DNA of 64,000 nucleotides from Sphingorhabdus sp. EL138 (GCF_900258045.1 NZ_OGVD01000003.1:682001-746000); one strand, 5' to 3'. Shown: positions 18,308-27,898, numbered from the stretch's first letter. The notes: generated by a model from the sequence alone, not told the origin. Numbers and translations: made by a program.

Positions 18308-18841
18308 CTAAAGCCTGCTGACTGAATTCAGTGCAGGGATATAGTCAGGCAAAGATCGCAATGGGGCATTGTTCTGGTTTGCCAATATGGCTGCAATCGG
18401 GCCACCATGAGTGATAACGGCGACAGTCTTTTCCGTCGGCAAGTCTCGCCATGCGAAGAGCACCCGCGCCACCAGCTCCGTCGTCGTTTCTCCACCACCT
18501 GGTCGAAATCCGTCCGGGTTGTCCAACATCCCGTCCATCGCATTGCCGGTTTCGCGATAGATGGCATCCCAGCTGCGGCCTTCCCAGCTACCAAAATCCC
18601 GTTCCCGCCAACGGCTGTCGGCACTCGCCTTGATCGACAGGCTGCTCGCCACTTGTTCTGCAATATATCGGGTCCGGCGCATGTCGGAATGCACGATAAC
18701 GTCCGGTGACAATCCAACCAGATCGGAAACAAGCTGCTTGGCGAGGCGAGCGCCTTCGCGGCTCAAACCCATGTCGCTGACGCCGTAGCAACGGTTCTGC
18801 CAGTGCAGGGCCACCTGCGGATGCCGAACCAGCCAGATCAC
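18308..18841 (-). CDS. Histidine phosphatase, probable alpha-ribazole-5'-phosphate phosphatase
   Basis: A 177-residue member of the phosphoglycerate-mutase-like histidine phosphatase branch. The phosphorylated His is in LVRHPQVAL near the N terminus (Pro replaces the usual Gly after RH), with the second catalytic block RERDFGSWEGRSW and the terminal THGGPIAA. As last gene of the cobalamin operon it most likely removes the phosphate of alpha-ribazole phosphate or of adenosylcobalamin phosphate, the job of Salmonella CobC. The GTG start overlaps the cobS stop by 4 bp, so the two are translationally coupled. Confidence 0.85.
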   Translation of the reverse strand: MIWLVRHPQVALHWQNRCYGVSDMGLSREGARLAKQLVSDLVGLSPDVIVHSDMRRTRYIAEQVASSLSIKASADSRWRERDFGSWEGRSWDAIYRETGNAMDGMLDNPDGFRPGGGETTTELVARVLFAWRDLPTEKTVAVITHGGPIAAILANQNNAPLRSLPDYIPALNSVSRL

Positions 18842-19635
18842 AGATCAGCAAACCCCAGTACGGCGAGTAGCAAGATCAATTGTCCGGCATAGGCCGCAAA
18901 ACCAAGACAGTCTCCCGTAGTTCCCTCTAGTCGTCGCAGTAACAGAGCGCGAAACCAAATCAGGAACAGGGCTGATCCCAATGTGGTCAACATGGCTGCG
19001 AAAACATGGAACCAGGCAAAAAAACCGATGAAAGGCGATGCCACGATGATAGCCAGAAACAGGTCGCGTATTCCGGTGCGTGCACCGACATCCTTGGCCA
19101 GTCCTTCTTCGCTGGCGGTATTAGCCGGAGCAACAAGCGCCATGACCATAACCGCGAGCAACCGGCCAAAGCAGGCGGAGGCTATGAGTGCAACAATGAC
19201 CATGTTCTGCGGCAGTGCAATCAAAAGCGCAGCACGTAGGCCAACCGCAAGCAGAAGCCCAAGAGCGCCATAGCTACCAATGCGGCTGTCTTTCATGATC
19301 CGCAGTGTTGATTCCCGATCATGACCGCCACCGAAAGCGTCGCAGAAATCCGCCACGGCATCTTCGTGAAAAGCACCTGTCAAGCGTGCTTCAAACAGCA
19401 GCGCGACGATCACAGCAATCGCGCGCGGCCAGATATGAGCAGTGCCCACCAGCACGGCGGCAGTCAGTGCACCGACCAGAGCGCCCACCAGTGGAAACCA
19501 GACCACCGACCGGGTCAGGCCGTATCGTGCCTGTTCCGCAGTCAGCCGGTTCAATCCCGGTACGGGAATCCGCGTCAGAAACTGCACGGCCAGCATTGGC
19601 GGCATCCACCAGCTGATGGACGGTTTGTCAGTCAT
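18838..19635 (-). CDS. cobS: Adenosylcobinamide-GDP ribazoletransferase
   Basis: A 265-residue polytopic membrane protein. The signature AVADFCDAFGGGHDRESTLRIMKDS is split across the membrane face near residues 90-115, with the acidic DAFGGG motif that binds metal and GDP-cobinamide. About seven hydrophobic segments follow. It joins adenosylcobinamide-GDP to alpha-ribazole (phosphate), completing cobalamin in the inner membrane. Four-base overlaps with cobT upstream and with the phosphatase gene downstream place it inside one long operon. Confidence 0.95.
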   Translation of the reverse strand: MTDKPSISWWMPPMLAVQFLTRIPVPGLNRLTAEQARYGLTRSVVWFPLVGALVGALTAAVLVGTAHIWPRAIAVIVALLFEARLTGAFHEDAVADFCDAFGGGHDRESTLRIMKDSRIGSYGALGLLLAVGLRAALLIALPQNMVIVALIASACFGRLLAVMVMALVAPANTASEEGLAKDVGARTGIRDLFLAIIVASPFIGFFAWFHVFAAMLTTLGSALFLIWFRALLLRRLEGTTGDCLGFAAYAGQLILLLAVLGFADL

Positions 19636-20645
19636 GGCATGATATCCGAAAGCTTAGCGACGTCATTTAACAAGGCCGCAGCACTGTCGAGCAAGGGCAG
19701 GGCAGTCAGCGCCCCTGTCCCTTCGCCAAGACGCATATCCCATTCGAGCAAAGGCTGCAGATCAAGATGATCAAGAGCCACTCTATGCCCCGGTTCTGCT
19801 GAAAGATGCGCCGCGATCATACGCCTGGAAGTCCCCGGTTGGAGACGTTCGGCGATGAGGGCCGCTGCAGTAGTGACATAACCGTCGAGCAATATTGTTG
19901 AACCTTGATCAGCTGCTTGTGCATAATATCCCGCGATTGCGGCTATCTCGAAGCCGGCAATACCGGCTATCGCGGCTACCGGATCAACGGCCAGCAACCC
20001 AACCGATCTTTCCGTGGCACCCGCGACAATATCCCGCTTTTTTGCCAACACTGCGTCACCTGCACCGGCACCGCGCCCCACAGCGTTACCGGCATCAGCG
20101 CTCGCCAGCAACATGGTCAGGCAGGCAGCCGGCGTCGTGTTTCCAATGCCCATTTCGCCAGCCATCAGCAGAACAGAACCTTCGTCCAATGCACGCCGCG
20201 CTTCTACTTTTCCGATATCCCAAGCTGCGTGAAATTGATCCTTCGTCATTGCCGGACCCTTTGATAGATCAGCTGTTCCGGCAGCGATACGTGCATCGCT
20301 AAACGTTGGTGACTCTTTGCCATTGGTCGCTGGGTTTATGCTGCCCGTATCAACCAATCGCAAGTCCACCGATTGTGTGGTCGCCAGCGCACTGCTGGTT
20401 GCCTTTTTCGCCAGAATGGTTTCAATCATCGCGGTCGTGACCACCGAAGGCCATGCTGATACCCCGCTTTCGACCACTCCGTGATCGCCGGCAAACAGGA
20501 CGAGGCGACGGGGTTTTGTTTGCGGTCGGAGGTTTTGTTGCGCGACCGCCAGTGCGACTGCCAATTCCTCCAGTCGCCCCATACTACCTTGCGGTTTGGC
20601 CAGTGCATCAAGATGATCGGTCACCTGTTTTGCCGTTATAGTCAT
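19632..20645 (-). CDS. cobT: Nicotinate-nucleotide--dimethylbenzimidazole phosphoribosyltransferase
   Basis: A 337-residue CobT. Diagnostic segments are FAGDHGVVESGVSAWPS near residue 50, LMAGEMGIGNTTPAA near 165, and the C-terminal LLEWDMRLGEGTGA, which contains the catalytic Glu. It transfers phosphoribose from nicotinate mononucleotide to 5,6-dimethylbenzimidazole to give alpha-ribazole phosphate. The DMB is supplied by BluB, whose gene overlaps it by 4 bp immediately upstream. Confidence 0.96.
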   Translation of the reverse strand: MTITAKQVTDHLDALAKPQGSMGRLEELAVALAVAQQNLRPQTKPRRLVLFAGDHGVVESGVSAWPSVVTTAMIETILAKKATSSALATTQSVDLRLVDTGSINPATNGKESPTFSDARIAAGTADLSKGPAMTKDQFHAAWDIGKVEARRALDEGSVLLMAGEMGIGNTTPAACLTMLLASADAGNAVGRGAGAGDAVLAKKRDIVAGATERSVGLLAVDPVAAIAGIAGFEIAAIAGYYAQAADQGSTILLDGYVTTAAALIAERLQPGTSRRMIAAHLSAEPGHRVALDHLDLQPLLEWDMRLGEGTGALTALPLLDSAAALLNDVAKLSDIMP

Positions 20646-21292
20646 CGTGCAAATCTCGTTTTCGACCGATCAATTCTGTCCTGCCAGCCTAATGTAGACA
20701 GCTCCGGCTCGTCGCTTTCCCGCTGCGGATAGCCCAAACACAGATAGGCAATCAGCCGCCAATCATCCGGTACATCAAGAATGCGGTGGATTTTTTCGGG
20801 TTGCAGAATCGAAACCCAGCCCAATCCAATATTCTGCGTGCGGGCAGACAGCCACAAATTATGGATTGCCATGACAACCGACCAAGTCAAAGTTTCGGAC
20901 ATGGTCTGACGCCCAAGACCGCGGCCGTCGTTTGTCCCTTCGTCGCAAAAGATAGCTAGATGCACAGGGGCTTCACGCAATCCGTGCAGCTTCAGTCTTT
21001 GATATTCCGATTGTATTTCATCGTCGTCATATCCATCCTTTGCTTTGCGGTTCTCGACATCAACATGATCGGCAACAGATGATCGAATGGCGGCTGTCCG
21101 CACAGATACAAACCGCCAGGGCTGAGCATTGCCGACGGAAGGGGCAAGACAGGCCCGGTCCAGCAAGTCGTCCACAATACCCGAATCTATAGGGCGATCA
21201 TCGAACCGGCGTACGTCGCGGCGCCAAGCCAGCAGCTTGTCGAATTGTGCACGAAACTGTTTGTCAAACACCGGATGTTGGGAATTGGTCAT
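20642..21292 (-). CDS. bluB: 5,6-dimethylbenzimidazole synthase
   Basis: A 216-residue nitroreductase-fold flavoenzyme. The family pattern WRRDVRRFDDRPID near the N terminus, the LAPSVGNAQPWRFVSV block, and GLGWVSIL with the C-terminal YLCLGYPQ are those of BluB. It fragments reduced FMN with oxygen to give DMB, the lower ligand of vitamin B12, so the strain makes its ligand aerobically. It overlaps cobT downstream and cobQ upstream by 4 bp each. Confidence 0.94.
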   Translation of the reverse strand: MTNSQHPVFDKQFRAQFDKLLAWRRDVRRFDDRPIDSGIVDDLLDRACLAPSVGNAQPWRFVSVRTAAIRSSVADHVDVENRKAKDGYDDDEIQSEYQRLKLHGLREAPVHLAIFCDEGTNDGRGLGRQTMSETLTWSVVMAIHNLWLSARTQNIGLGWVSILQPEKIHRILDVPDDWRLIAYLCLGYPQRESDEPELSTLGWQDRIDRSKTRFAR

Positions 21293-22749
21293 GCGGCACG
21301 TTCCGCAATGACGAGCAACTCGTCAATGTTGACATGTTTTTCCAACGCTTCTGAAAGTTCATCCAGCGCCTGATCAACAATATTTGTTTGATCCAGACCA
21401 TTGGAAATGGCTCCCAGCCGGGCCAGCCATGCCTGTCGCTGGGCCGCCGTGTCAAACAACCCATGGACATAACAGCCCGATATGCGGCCGTCTTTGCTCA
21501 CTGCGCCGTCCTGCCGTCCGTCAGCCAACCGTAACATCCTGTCCATGCCACCGGTTCGGGTTTCCCCCACGTGAATCTCATAGCCGGTGAAATCCTGATC
21601 ATCGACGAGCGACTTGCCGGTAACGCGACCCAGCGTTTTGGCTGCGGTTAATGTGGTTTGAACGGCAAGTAATCCGAGGCCTGCAACGGTTTCAGCCGTC
21701 CCCTCAATTCCCTCCGGATCAAAAATGCTTTCGCCCAGGATTTGATATCCGCCGCAAATACCCAGTACGGAGCCGCCGCGCCGAACATGGGCGGCAATAT
21801 CGATATCCCATCCTTGCGCACGAAGAAATTTCAGATCAGCGATAGTTGCCTTTGTGCCCGGGATAATAATCAACGATGCGCTGGCAGGGATCGGTTCGCC
21901 GGGCGGTATCATGCGCAGACGAACCTGCGGCTCAAGGCGCAGCGGGTCGAAATCGTCAAAATTGGCAATGCGTGAAAGCATTGGGACCGCAATCTCTATA
22001 ACACCATCTGCTGCGGGTTCCGGTTGTTGCAACACCACGGCGTCTTCCGCCGGCAGTTTGTGGATCATAGGCAGCCACGGAATTACGCCCAGCCCGGTCC
22101 AGCCAGTGCGCTCCGCTATGGCCGTATAGCCATCATCAAACAGCTTTACGTCACCGCGGAACTTGTTGATCAGAAACCCGTGGATCATGTCGGCATCTGC
22201 GGGATCAATTACGGCCTTGGTGCCGACCAACGCAGCAATCACGCCGCCGCGATCAATGTCTCCGATCAGAACGACCGGAACACCCGCCGCCCGGGCGAAG
22301 CCCATGTTGGCGATGTCACCCTTACGCAGGTTGATCTCCGCCGGACTACCTGCACCTTCAACCAATACGATATCGGCCTTTGATGACAATCGCTGATAAG
22401 AGGCCAGAACGGCATCCAGCAATTCCTGTTTCTGATCCCGGAAATAACCGGCATCCCCGGTATCATGAACCTTGCCATGGACAACCACCTGCGCCGTTTT
22501 ATCGGATTGCGGTTTGAGCAGTACCGGATTCATGTCGACATGCGATGACACCCGGCAGGCGATGGCCTGCAGCGCCTGAGCCCTTCCGATTTCGCCGCCT
22601 TCGGGCGTTACGGCGGCATTGTTCGACATGTTCTGCGCTTTGAACGGCCGGACCGTCATTCCTTTGTTCGTCAATAAGCGGCAAAGCCCGGCAACTAGCA
22701 CTGACTTGCCAACGTCACTGCCGGTTCCCTGCAGCATTACGGCGCCCAT
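21289..22749 (-). CDS. cobQ: Cobyric acid synthase (glutamine amidotransferase)
   Basis: About 486 residues from the Met of MGAVMLQGTGSDVGKS at 22749, which has a GGGGGG stretch upstream; a longer reading is less likely. The N-terminal dethiobiotin-synthase-like ATPase carries GTGSDVGKS. The C-terminal class-I glutaminase carries VLGICGGYQILG with the nucleophilic Cys, and CYVHGLFD with the catalytic His. It amidates adenosylcobyrinic acid a,c-diamide at four carboxylates. Its start overlaps the end of the cobD gene by 13 bp. Confidence 0.95.
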   Translation of the reverse strand: MGAVMLQGTGSDVGKSVLVAGLCRLLTNKGMTVRPFKAQNMSNNAAVTPEGGEIGRAQALQAIACRVSSHVDMNPVLLKPQSDKTAQVVVHGKVHDTGDAGYFRDQKQELLDAVLASYQRLSSKADIVLVEGAGSPAEINLRKGDIANMGFARAAGVPVVLIGDIDRGGVIAALVGTKAVIDPADADMIHGFLINKFRGDVKLFDDGYTAIAERTGWTGLGVIPWLPMIHKLPAEDAVVLQQPEPAADGVIEIAVPMLSRIANFDDFDPLRLEPQVRLRMIPPGEPIPASASLIIIPGTKATIADLKFLRAQGWDIDIAAHVRRGGSVLGICGGYQILGESIFDPEGIEGTAETVAGLGLLAVQTTLTAAKTLGRVTGKSLVDDQDFTGYEIHVGETRTGGMDRMLRLADGRQDGAVSKDGRISGCYVHGLFDTAAQRQAWLARLGAISNGLDQTNIVDQALDELSEALEKHVNIDELLVIAERAA

Positions 22750-23678
22750 ATGAGCCCCCCGACGAGCAACCACAAAGCAAGACAAGCGCGCACATAGATG
22801 GCCAGAGCGGCCTTCAGATCACCCGGCCCGGGTCGCTCACCATCACCCAATGTCTCCCGGGCTATCCATTCCCCATCATAGGTAGCACCGCCGCCCATTT
22901 GCACGTTCAGGGCGCCAGCCATTGCCGCCTCCGACCAGCCCGCATTGGGAGACAAGTGCCTGGCCGCATCGCGAACCATGATCCGCCATCCGCCCATGCC
23001 GGCGATACAGATCAACAGGCCCGCGATCCGCGCGGGAACGAAATTCATCACATCGTCGCAGCGCGCCGCTGCCCAGCCAAAATACCGATAACGCTCGTCC
23101 AGATGACCAATTTGACTGTCCGCCGTGCTTACGGTCTTAAACACGAACAAGCCGGGTAGACCGGCGACCAGAAACCAGAATGCCGGGGCCACAATGCCAT
23201 CGCAGAAACTCTCGGCCAGACTTTCTGTAGCCGCCGATGCGACGCAACGCTCGCCCAGATTTTCGGTGTCACGGCCAACAATCATCGATAGTGCTTGCCG
23301 CGCGGGCGCTATCTCGCCCTGTTCGAGTGGCATCAAAACATTTCGTACATGAAAATAAAGACTGCGCTGCGCCAGACCAGTGGTGGCGATAAGTATAAGC
23401 AGAATCCATCCGAACCAGCCGGTCAGCATCGTTTCCAGCATGATCCCAAGCCCCGCGGCTGATCCTGTCACGACCAGCAACGTGCAGATTCCGGCCAGAC
23501 GTCTTTTGGGTGCGCTACCTGTGTTCCATATATGCTCTAGACGGGAGATCAAACTTCCGGCCCACGCCACAGGGTGGGGGATGCGGCGGTGGAGCGCATC
23601 CGGATAACCGAGCAGAGCCTCCGTCACGAGGACGACGAGTAAAAGTTCCGGCCGATCCGCTATCCCCGCCGCCGTCAT
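22737..23678 (-). CDS. cobD: Adenosylcobinamide-phosphate synthase (CbiB type)
   Basis: A 313-residue inner-membrane protein. Family hallmarks are ALLGYPDALHRRIPHPVAW at the N terminus, RQALSMIVGRDTENL near the middle, SLAESFCDGIVAPAFWFL, and the YRYFGWAAARCDDVMNFVPARI block. It condenses adenosylcobyric acid with the aminopropanol phosphate made by the threonine-phosphate decarboxylase encoded earlier in the operon. The symbol follows Pseudomonas denitrificans naming; Salmonella calls it CbiB. Four-base overlap with the upstream ABC ATPase gene. Confidence 0.94.
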   Translation of the reverse strand: MTAAGIADRPELLLVVLVTEALLGYPDALHRRIPHPVAWAGSLISRLEHIWNTGSAPKRRLAGICTLLVVTGSAAGLGIMLETMLTGWFGWILLILIATTGLAQRSLYFHVRNVLMPLEQGEIAPARQALSMIVGRDTENLGERCVASAATESLAESFCDGIVAPAFWFLVAGLPGLFVFKTVSTADSQIGHLDERYRYFGWAAARCDDVMNFVPARIAGLLICIAGMGGWRIMVRDAARHLSPNAGWSEAAMAGALNVQMGGGATYDGEWIARETLGDGERPGPGDLKAALAIYVRACLALWLLVGGLIWAP

Positions 23679-24448
23679 CTCAAACGCCGTACAGGAACGA
23701 CCAGGGGCTCGCCGTTGTCGCTGGTGCTGATCTGGACTTCGACACCGTAGGCCTGAGCCATGATATCAGGAACAATCACGTCATTACGGGAACCTGCCGC
23801 CAATATTGCACCGTCTTTCATGATCATGATATCGTCAGCACAGCGGGCCGCCTGAGTCAGGTCGTGTAGAACAATCACGACACCATTTCCCGCTTCTGCA
23901 TAATTTTTCAGTTTATCCAGAACATCGAACTGGTGCGCGGGATCAAGGCTCGCCAGCGGTTCGTCGGCCAGCAACCATTGTGGTTCCCCGGCGAGAACCC
24001 GGCCCAACAACACTCGGCCCAGCTCGCCGCCAGACAGACGCAGCACCCTGCGCTCTGCCAGTCCGGTACAATCTGTTGCTTCCATGGCCCTTGCAACTGC
24101 CTCATGATCGGCCGCGTTCATGCCCCAGCGTCCGGAATGCGGCAGTCGACCAAGCCCGACAACCGTTTTGACATCAATATTCCAGTGGATATCGGGACGC
24201 TGCGGCAAAAGGCCGATCAAGCGTCCACGCTCTTTACCTTCCATCTCGTGAATCGATCGATCATCCACTGTTATGCGGCCCGTTTGCGGTTGCCGGAGAC
24301 CCGCCAGACAGGACAATAGGCTGCTTTTGCCAGCGCCATTGGCTCCCAGTATGACGGTAACGCGTCCAAGCTTGAACAGACCATTGACGTCATCCAGTAT
24401 CTTGCGATTACGCAATGTTAGAGAGATGTTTTCGAAAGCCAGCGACAT
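23675..24448 (-). CDS. btuD: Cobalamin/corrinoid ABC importer, ATPase subunit
   Basis: A 257-residue ABC ATPase starting MSLAFENISLTLRNRK. It has Walker A GANGAGKSS at 35-43, signature LSGGELGRV (a slight variant of LSGGQ), Walker B WLLADEPLASLD and the H-loop His in VLHDLTQAARC. A longer reading frame upstream overlaps the permease gene and is not used; the ATG shares one base with the permease TGA (TGATG). It is of the FecE/BtuD type and powers the permease encoded just upstream. Confidence 0.92.
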   Translation of the reverse strand: MSLAFENISLTLRNRKILDDVNGLFKLGRVTVILGANGAGKSSLLSCLAGLRQPQTGRITVDDRSIHEMEGKERGRLIGLLPQRPDIHWNIDVKTVVGLGRLPHSGRWGMNAADHEAVARAMEATDCTGLAERRVLRLSGGELGRVLLGRVLAGEPQWLLADEPLASLDPAHQFDVLDKLKNYAEAGNGVVIVLHDLTQAARCADDIMIMKDGAILAAGSRNDVIVPDIMAQAYGVEVQISTSDNGEPLVVPVRRLR

Positions 24449-25431
24449 CAGTTCAGTTCCCTGCGCATTTTGAACAGCAACGCCATGAAGAACGGTGCGC
24501 CGAGCAGAGACATTGCGATGCCAAGGCGCAATTCGCTTACGCTGGGCAGGATCCGGACCGCACTGTCCGCACCGACGAGCAGAAGTGCACCGGCAAGGGC
24601 AGAGGGGAGCAACACGGCTGATGGCCGATGCCCGGCAAAAGGCCTTACAAGATGCGGTACAATGAGGCCGACAAACCCGATAATCCCGGCGGCGGCGACG
24701 GATGCGCCGACGGTCAGGCCTACGCCAATCACGGCAAACCACTGTAAATGCAATATGTTGACGCCCATTGACCGGGCGGCATCTTCGCCCAGAGTGAGGG
24801 CATCCAGTGAGCGCCCGGTCGCGATCAGAAACAGCATGCCGATTGCGATGATCGGAACCGCGAGTTTCACATCATCCCAGCTGCGATCGGTTAACGCCCC
24901 CATGAGCCAGGTGACAATTTCCGTCGTTGCAAAGGGTGTGGGTGCCAGGCTGATCATCAACGATGTCAAAGAGCCTGCAAGGCTGGACAGAATAACACCG
25001 GCAAGTGTGAACAGGATCAAGCTGCCTGATCTTCCTGCAAGCAGGGTCAGCAAAGCCATGCCGATGCCAGCGCCAATCAGGGCAAAAACAGGAAGCAGCC
25101 AGGCCGTCATGGCAAAACCAAAATAGAGTGAGGTCACAGCGCCCAGGGCGGAGCTCGCGGACACGCCAAAAACGCCCGGATCCGCCAGGGGATTGCGCAG
25201 ATAGCCCTGCATCGTGGCGCCTGCCATGCCCAGTGCCGCGCCGATGGCCGCGCCCAATATTGTTCGCGGCACACGCAATTCCATAATGATCAACGCGCTG
25301 AGATCATCGCCCAGCCATGCCGATGGCGCGACCCAGACCTTGCCTACGGCAAGCGACAACAGCATCATGACGATAAGCCCAATCAGCAGCAGGCCGTTGA
25401 GCCACAAGGTTTTGCGATCAAGCCAGCTCAT
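24448..25431 (-). CDS. btuC: Cobalamin/corrinoid ABC importer, permease subunit
   Basis: A 327-residue FecCD/BtuC-family permease with about ten membrane helices. The family signature around RVPRTILGAAIGAALGMAGATMQGYLRNPLADPGVFGVS is present, as are GFVGLIVPHLVRPFAGH and the coupling-helix region. It transports corrinoids delivered by the binding protein encoded upstream, with which it overlaps by 4 bp. B12 rather than siderophore specificity is inferred from the operon. Confidence 0.93.
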   Translation of the reverse strand: MSWLDRKTLWLNGLLLIGLIVMMLLSLAVGKVWVAPSAWLGDDLSALIIMELRVPRTILGAAIGAALGMAGATMQGYLRNPLADPGVFGVSASSALGAVTSLYFGFAMTAWLLPVFALIGAGIGMALLTLLAGRSGSLILFTLAGVILSSLAGSLTSLMISLAPTPFATTEIVTWLMGALTDRSWDDVKLAVPIIAIGMLFLIATGRSLDALTLGEDAARSMGVNILHLQWFAVIGVGLTVGASVAAAGIIGFVGLIVPHLVRPFAGHRPSAVLLPSALAGALLLVGADSAVRILPSVSELRLGIAMSLLGAPFFMALLFKMRRELN

Positions 25432-26309
25432 GAAGGCTTCCTCAATTTTCGGCGCGCTTCGGACAGCGTTGTCACCGCTTCAATCAATGTCGGGCCTGCG
25501 CAGTGCAGCAACCGGGCAGGATAATCCGCAATAGTGATCCGGTTGGAGAGACGTTTGAAAACCGGATGGGAAAGCATGCGGTCGCGGTGCCCGCTGCTCT
25601 CCATCTGTCCGCCATTGGAGAATAGCAGCTGCGGTGGTCGCGCAACCAGATGTTCCAGTGGCAGAATGTCCCATTGCTTCAATCCGTAGCTCTTACTGAC
25701 ATTCTCAAATCCGGTGTGACGCAGCAATTCGTCCGGCAGCGTGCCATCGCCGGGTACGAGGCCGCCGCTGCGCCAGATTAATGCGGGTACCAGTTTGTCA
25801 TCCGCGGGTTTCGCCTTCGCAAAGGCCGCGGAGATGGCTTTGTTTAAATGCCTGCCCCTGTCCGGTGCGCCCACTATTTCAGAAAGTTGGGAAATCTGCT
25901 GCCGGCTTTCCGCGACGCTCTGCGGGATCGCTAATTTGACGAGGGGAATATTCAACCGTTCCAGTGCCATAGCTGTGGGGATGGCGACATGGGACCCGGC
26001 AACAACCAGATCTGGCCGCATTGCCAGTATTTCTTCGGCCGTCCCTGATGTGGCAGGATATCGCAAGGTCTGACGCAAGGGTGCCGATGTCGCCTGGGGG
26101 TCGTGCGAATAGTGACTGACAGAGGCGATCTGCCCCTTTTCGGCAAGCTGCAGCAACAGCGCATCAGCGCAGGGATTAATCGACACAATGCGTTTCGGGT
26201 GGGCAGGAATCTTGTTTTTCGCGCTGCGCATGACAACTTCGGCTTCGACCTGAGCTGTCGGCCAAAGCAGAGCCGCAATCGCAGCTATCAAGGCTGCTGC
26301 ATATCTCAA
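25428..26309 (-). CDS. btuF: Cobalamin-binding periplasmic protein (BtuF type)
   Basis: A 293-residue class III solute-binding protein. A cleavable signal peptide of about 23 residues is evident, followed by the BtuF-like opening RIVSINPCADALLLQLAEKG and the PDLVVAGS strand that joins the lobe to the long helix. It collects corrinoids in the periplasm for the BtuCD permease encoded downstream. The start is TTG at 26309, overlapping the cobO stop (TTGA); a GGG-containing stretch at the end of cobO serves as ribosome binding site. Confidence 0.88.
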   Translation of the reverse strand: MRYAAALIAAIAALLWPTAQVEAEVVMRSAKNKIPAHPKRIVSINPCADALLLQLAEKGQIASVSHYSHDPQATSAPLRQTLRYPATSGTAEEILAMRPDLVVAGSHVAIPTAMALERLNIPLVKLAIPQSVAESRQQISQLSEIVGAPDRGRHLNKAISAAFAKAKPADDKLVPALIWRSGGLVPGDGTLPDELLRHTGFENVSKSYGLKQWDILPLEHLVARPPQLLFSNGGQMESSGHRDRMLSHPVFKRLSNRITIADYPARLLHCAGPTLIEAVTTLSEARRKLRKPS

Positions 26310-26917
26310 TATTCAACGCCCTTTTGAGCTTTGAAACCGGCTTTGAAGGGATGCTTCGCCTCTTCGAATTCGGTGACCAAATCTGCCATTTCGACGAGCT
26401 CGGGTTTCGCATTCCGGCCGGTTATGCAAATATGTTTCTCCAACGGGCGTTGCTTCAGAAACTCGGTGATTTCCTTGATGTCGAGCGTGTCATCGCGCAG
26501 CACAATATTGAGCTCGTCGAGAATGACAAAATCATATTCGGGATCCGTGATCAGTTCCTTTGACCGCTCCCAGGCTGCTTTGGCTGCGGCGATATCCTGT
26601 TCCCGGTCCTGCGTATCCCAGGTAAAACCGTCTCCCATGACTTCAAAGGTCAGCAGATCAGGATTGGCCTGAAAGAAGTTTTTTTCCCCCGTTTCCCAGC
26701 TTCCCTTCACATATTGCACGATCCCCACCTTCATGCCCCAACCGAGCGAGCGGATCGCCATGCCGAAAGCGGATGAGGATTTGCCCTTGCCGTTGCCAGT
26801 GTGAATGATAAGCAAACCGCGTTCGATCGTCCGGCGGGCCTGCATTTTTTCGCGCGCCGCCTGCACCCGCTTCATCCGCGCGTTATGTTTCGCAAACTTG
26901 TCTTCTGATTCCGTCAT
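26306..26917 (-). CDS. cobO: Cob(I)yrinic acid a,c-diamide adenosyltransferase
   Basis: A 203-residue CobA/CobO/BtuR-family protein starting MTESEDKFAKHNARMKR, with GGAGG upstream. The P-loop HTGNGKGKSSSAFG is near residue 40; VGIVQYVKGSWETGE, FVILDELNIVL and the C-terminal CITGRNAKPELVEMAD are all diagnostic. It transfers the 5'-deoxyadenosyl group of ATP to cob(I)alamin or precursors. The ATG shares one base with the stop of the upstream decarboxylase gene (TAATG). Confidence 0.95.
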   Translation of the reverse strand: MTESEDKFAKHNARMKRVQAAREKMQARRTIERGLLIIHTGNGKGKSSSAFGMAIRSLGWGMKVGIVQYVKGSWETGEKNFFQANPDLLTFEVMGDGFTWDTQDREQDIAAAKAAWERSKELITDPEYDFVILDELNIVLRDDTLDIKEITEFLKQRPLEKHICITGRNAKPELVEMADLVTEFEEAKHPFKAGFKAQKGVEY

Positions 26918-27897
26918 TATTTCTGCCTCCAATCCTGCAAGGCCTTTGTCAGCCGGTCCCGGTCAGCGTCACTAGCGGGCAATCCAAAACGCAATTGCCG
27001 CTCATCTGTTGCGAACGGTCGTACCAATATGCCCGACTGTCCCAAATGTTCAAATATTTCCGATGCTTGGTCATGTGTTGCCAGCCGAAACAAAGACGTG
27101 CCTCCTGCGATCTCCAGTCCAGCCTGCTCCAGCATATGGTCCAGCGCATTGGCCGCACGACTTATTCGTTGGCGGTGATGATGTTGCCATGTCTGATCTC
27201 GGTAAGCACTGGTGCCAATGGCAATCGCCGAACCGGAAACCGGCCAGTCACCAAGCAATCGCCTCAGTTGATGTGCCACCGGCAGGTCGGCAATGACAAA
27301 GCCCAACCTTATTCCCGGTAGCCCAAAAAACTTACCGAAGGATCGCAAGACAATCGCACCAGCGCGATCCTGCAATAGGCTGATTTCTGGATCGGTATCG
27401 GCAAAGGCCTCATCAACAATCAACTGCCCCGGCAGCTCCCTGAGCCGCTGCGGTGCAATTTTCCGGCCATCAGGATTATTGGGATTGGCGAGAATGAGTA
27501 AATCATGGTGCGCCGCGTCGTCCATCGTTACTTCCGCAGCATCCGGCCACGTGGCTCGGTGTCCTGAGTAAATGGGAGTTAGCATCGCTGCAGCTCGGTC
27601 CGAAAAAATCGTTCCCAGCAGCCGGATCGCGATATCACTCCCTGGAACCGCTACAACCTCATCCGGATCAGGCACGCCGAAACTCTCCGCCGCCGCTGCC
27701 TCCAGTTGCTCCAGTTCTTCCGGCTCCGGCAGGCGGTGCCAGATTGCCGGATCATTATCAGGAACCGGATATGCCCACGGACAAATCCCGGTCGACAAGT
27801 CGACCCAAGGCTGGCGTGCGCGATCAAAATGCGCAGCCGCAGCCGCCAACCGTCCGCCATGAAAGCGGAACGGATCGGCGGCTGAGCGGGCATTCAT
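26917..27897 (-). CDS. cobC: Threonine-phosphate decarboxylase (CobC, PLP-dependent)
   Basis: A 326-residue fold-type I PLP enzyme of the histidinol-phosphate aminotransferase group. It has the CobC-like N terminus FHGGRLAAAAAHF and WVDLSTGICPWAYP, the cofactor pocket LILANPNNPDGR, VDEAFADTDPE, and the Schiff-base lysine in SFGKFFGLPGIRLG. It decarboxylates L-threonine-O-3-phosphate to (R)-1-amino-2-propanol phosphate for the nucleotide-loop linker. The symbol follows Pseudomonas usage (CobD in Salmonella). It begins 1 bp after the btuB stop. Confidence 0.92.
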   Translation of the reverse strand: MNARSAADPFRFHGGRLAAAAAHFDRARQPWVDLSTGICPWAYPVPDNDPAIWHRLPEPEELEQLEAAAAESFGVPDPDEVVAVPGSDIAIRLLGTIFSDRAAAMLTPIYSGHRATWPDAAEVTMDDAAHHDLLILANPNNPDGRKIAPQRLRELPGQLIVDEAFADTDPEISLLQDRAGAIVLRSFGKFFGLPGIRLGFVIADLPVAHQLRRLLGDWPVSGSAIAIGTSAYRDQTWQHHHRQRISRAANALDHMLEQAGLEIAGGTSLFRLATHDQASEIFEHLGQSGILVRPFATDERQLRFGLPASDADRDRLTKALQDWRQK

Positions 27898-27898
27898 A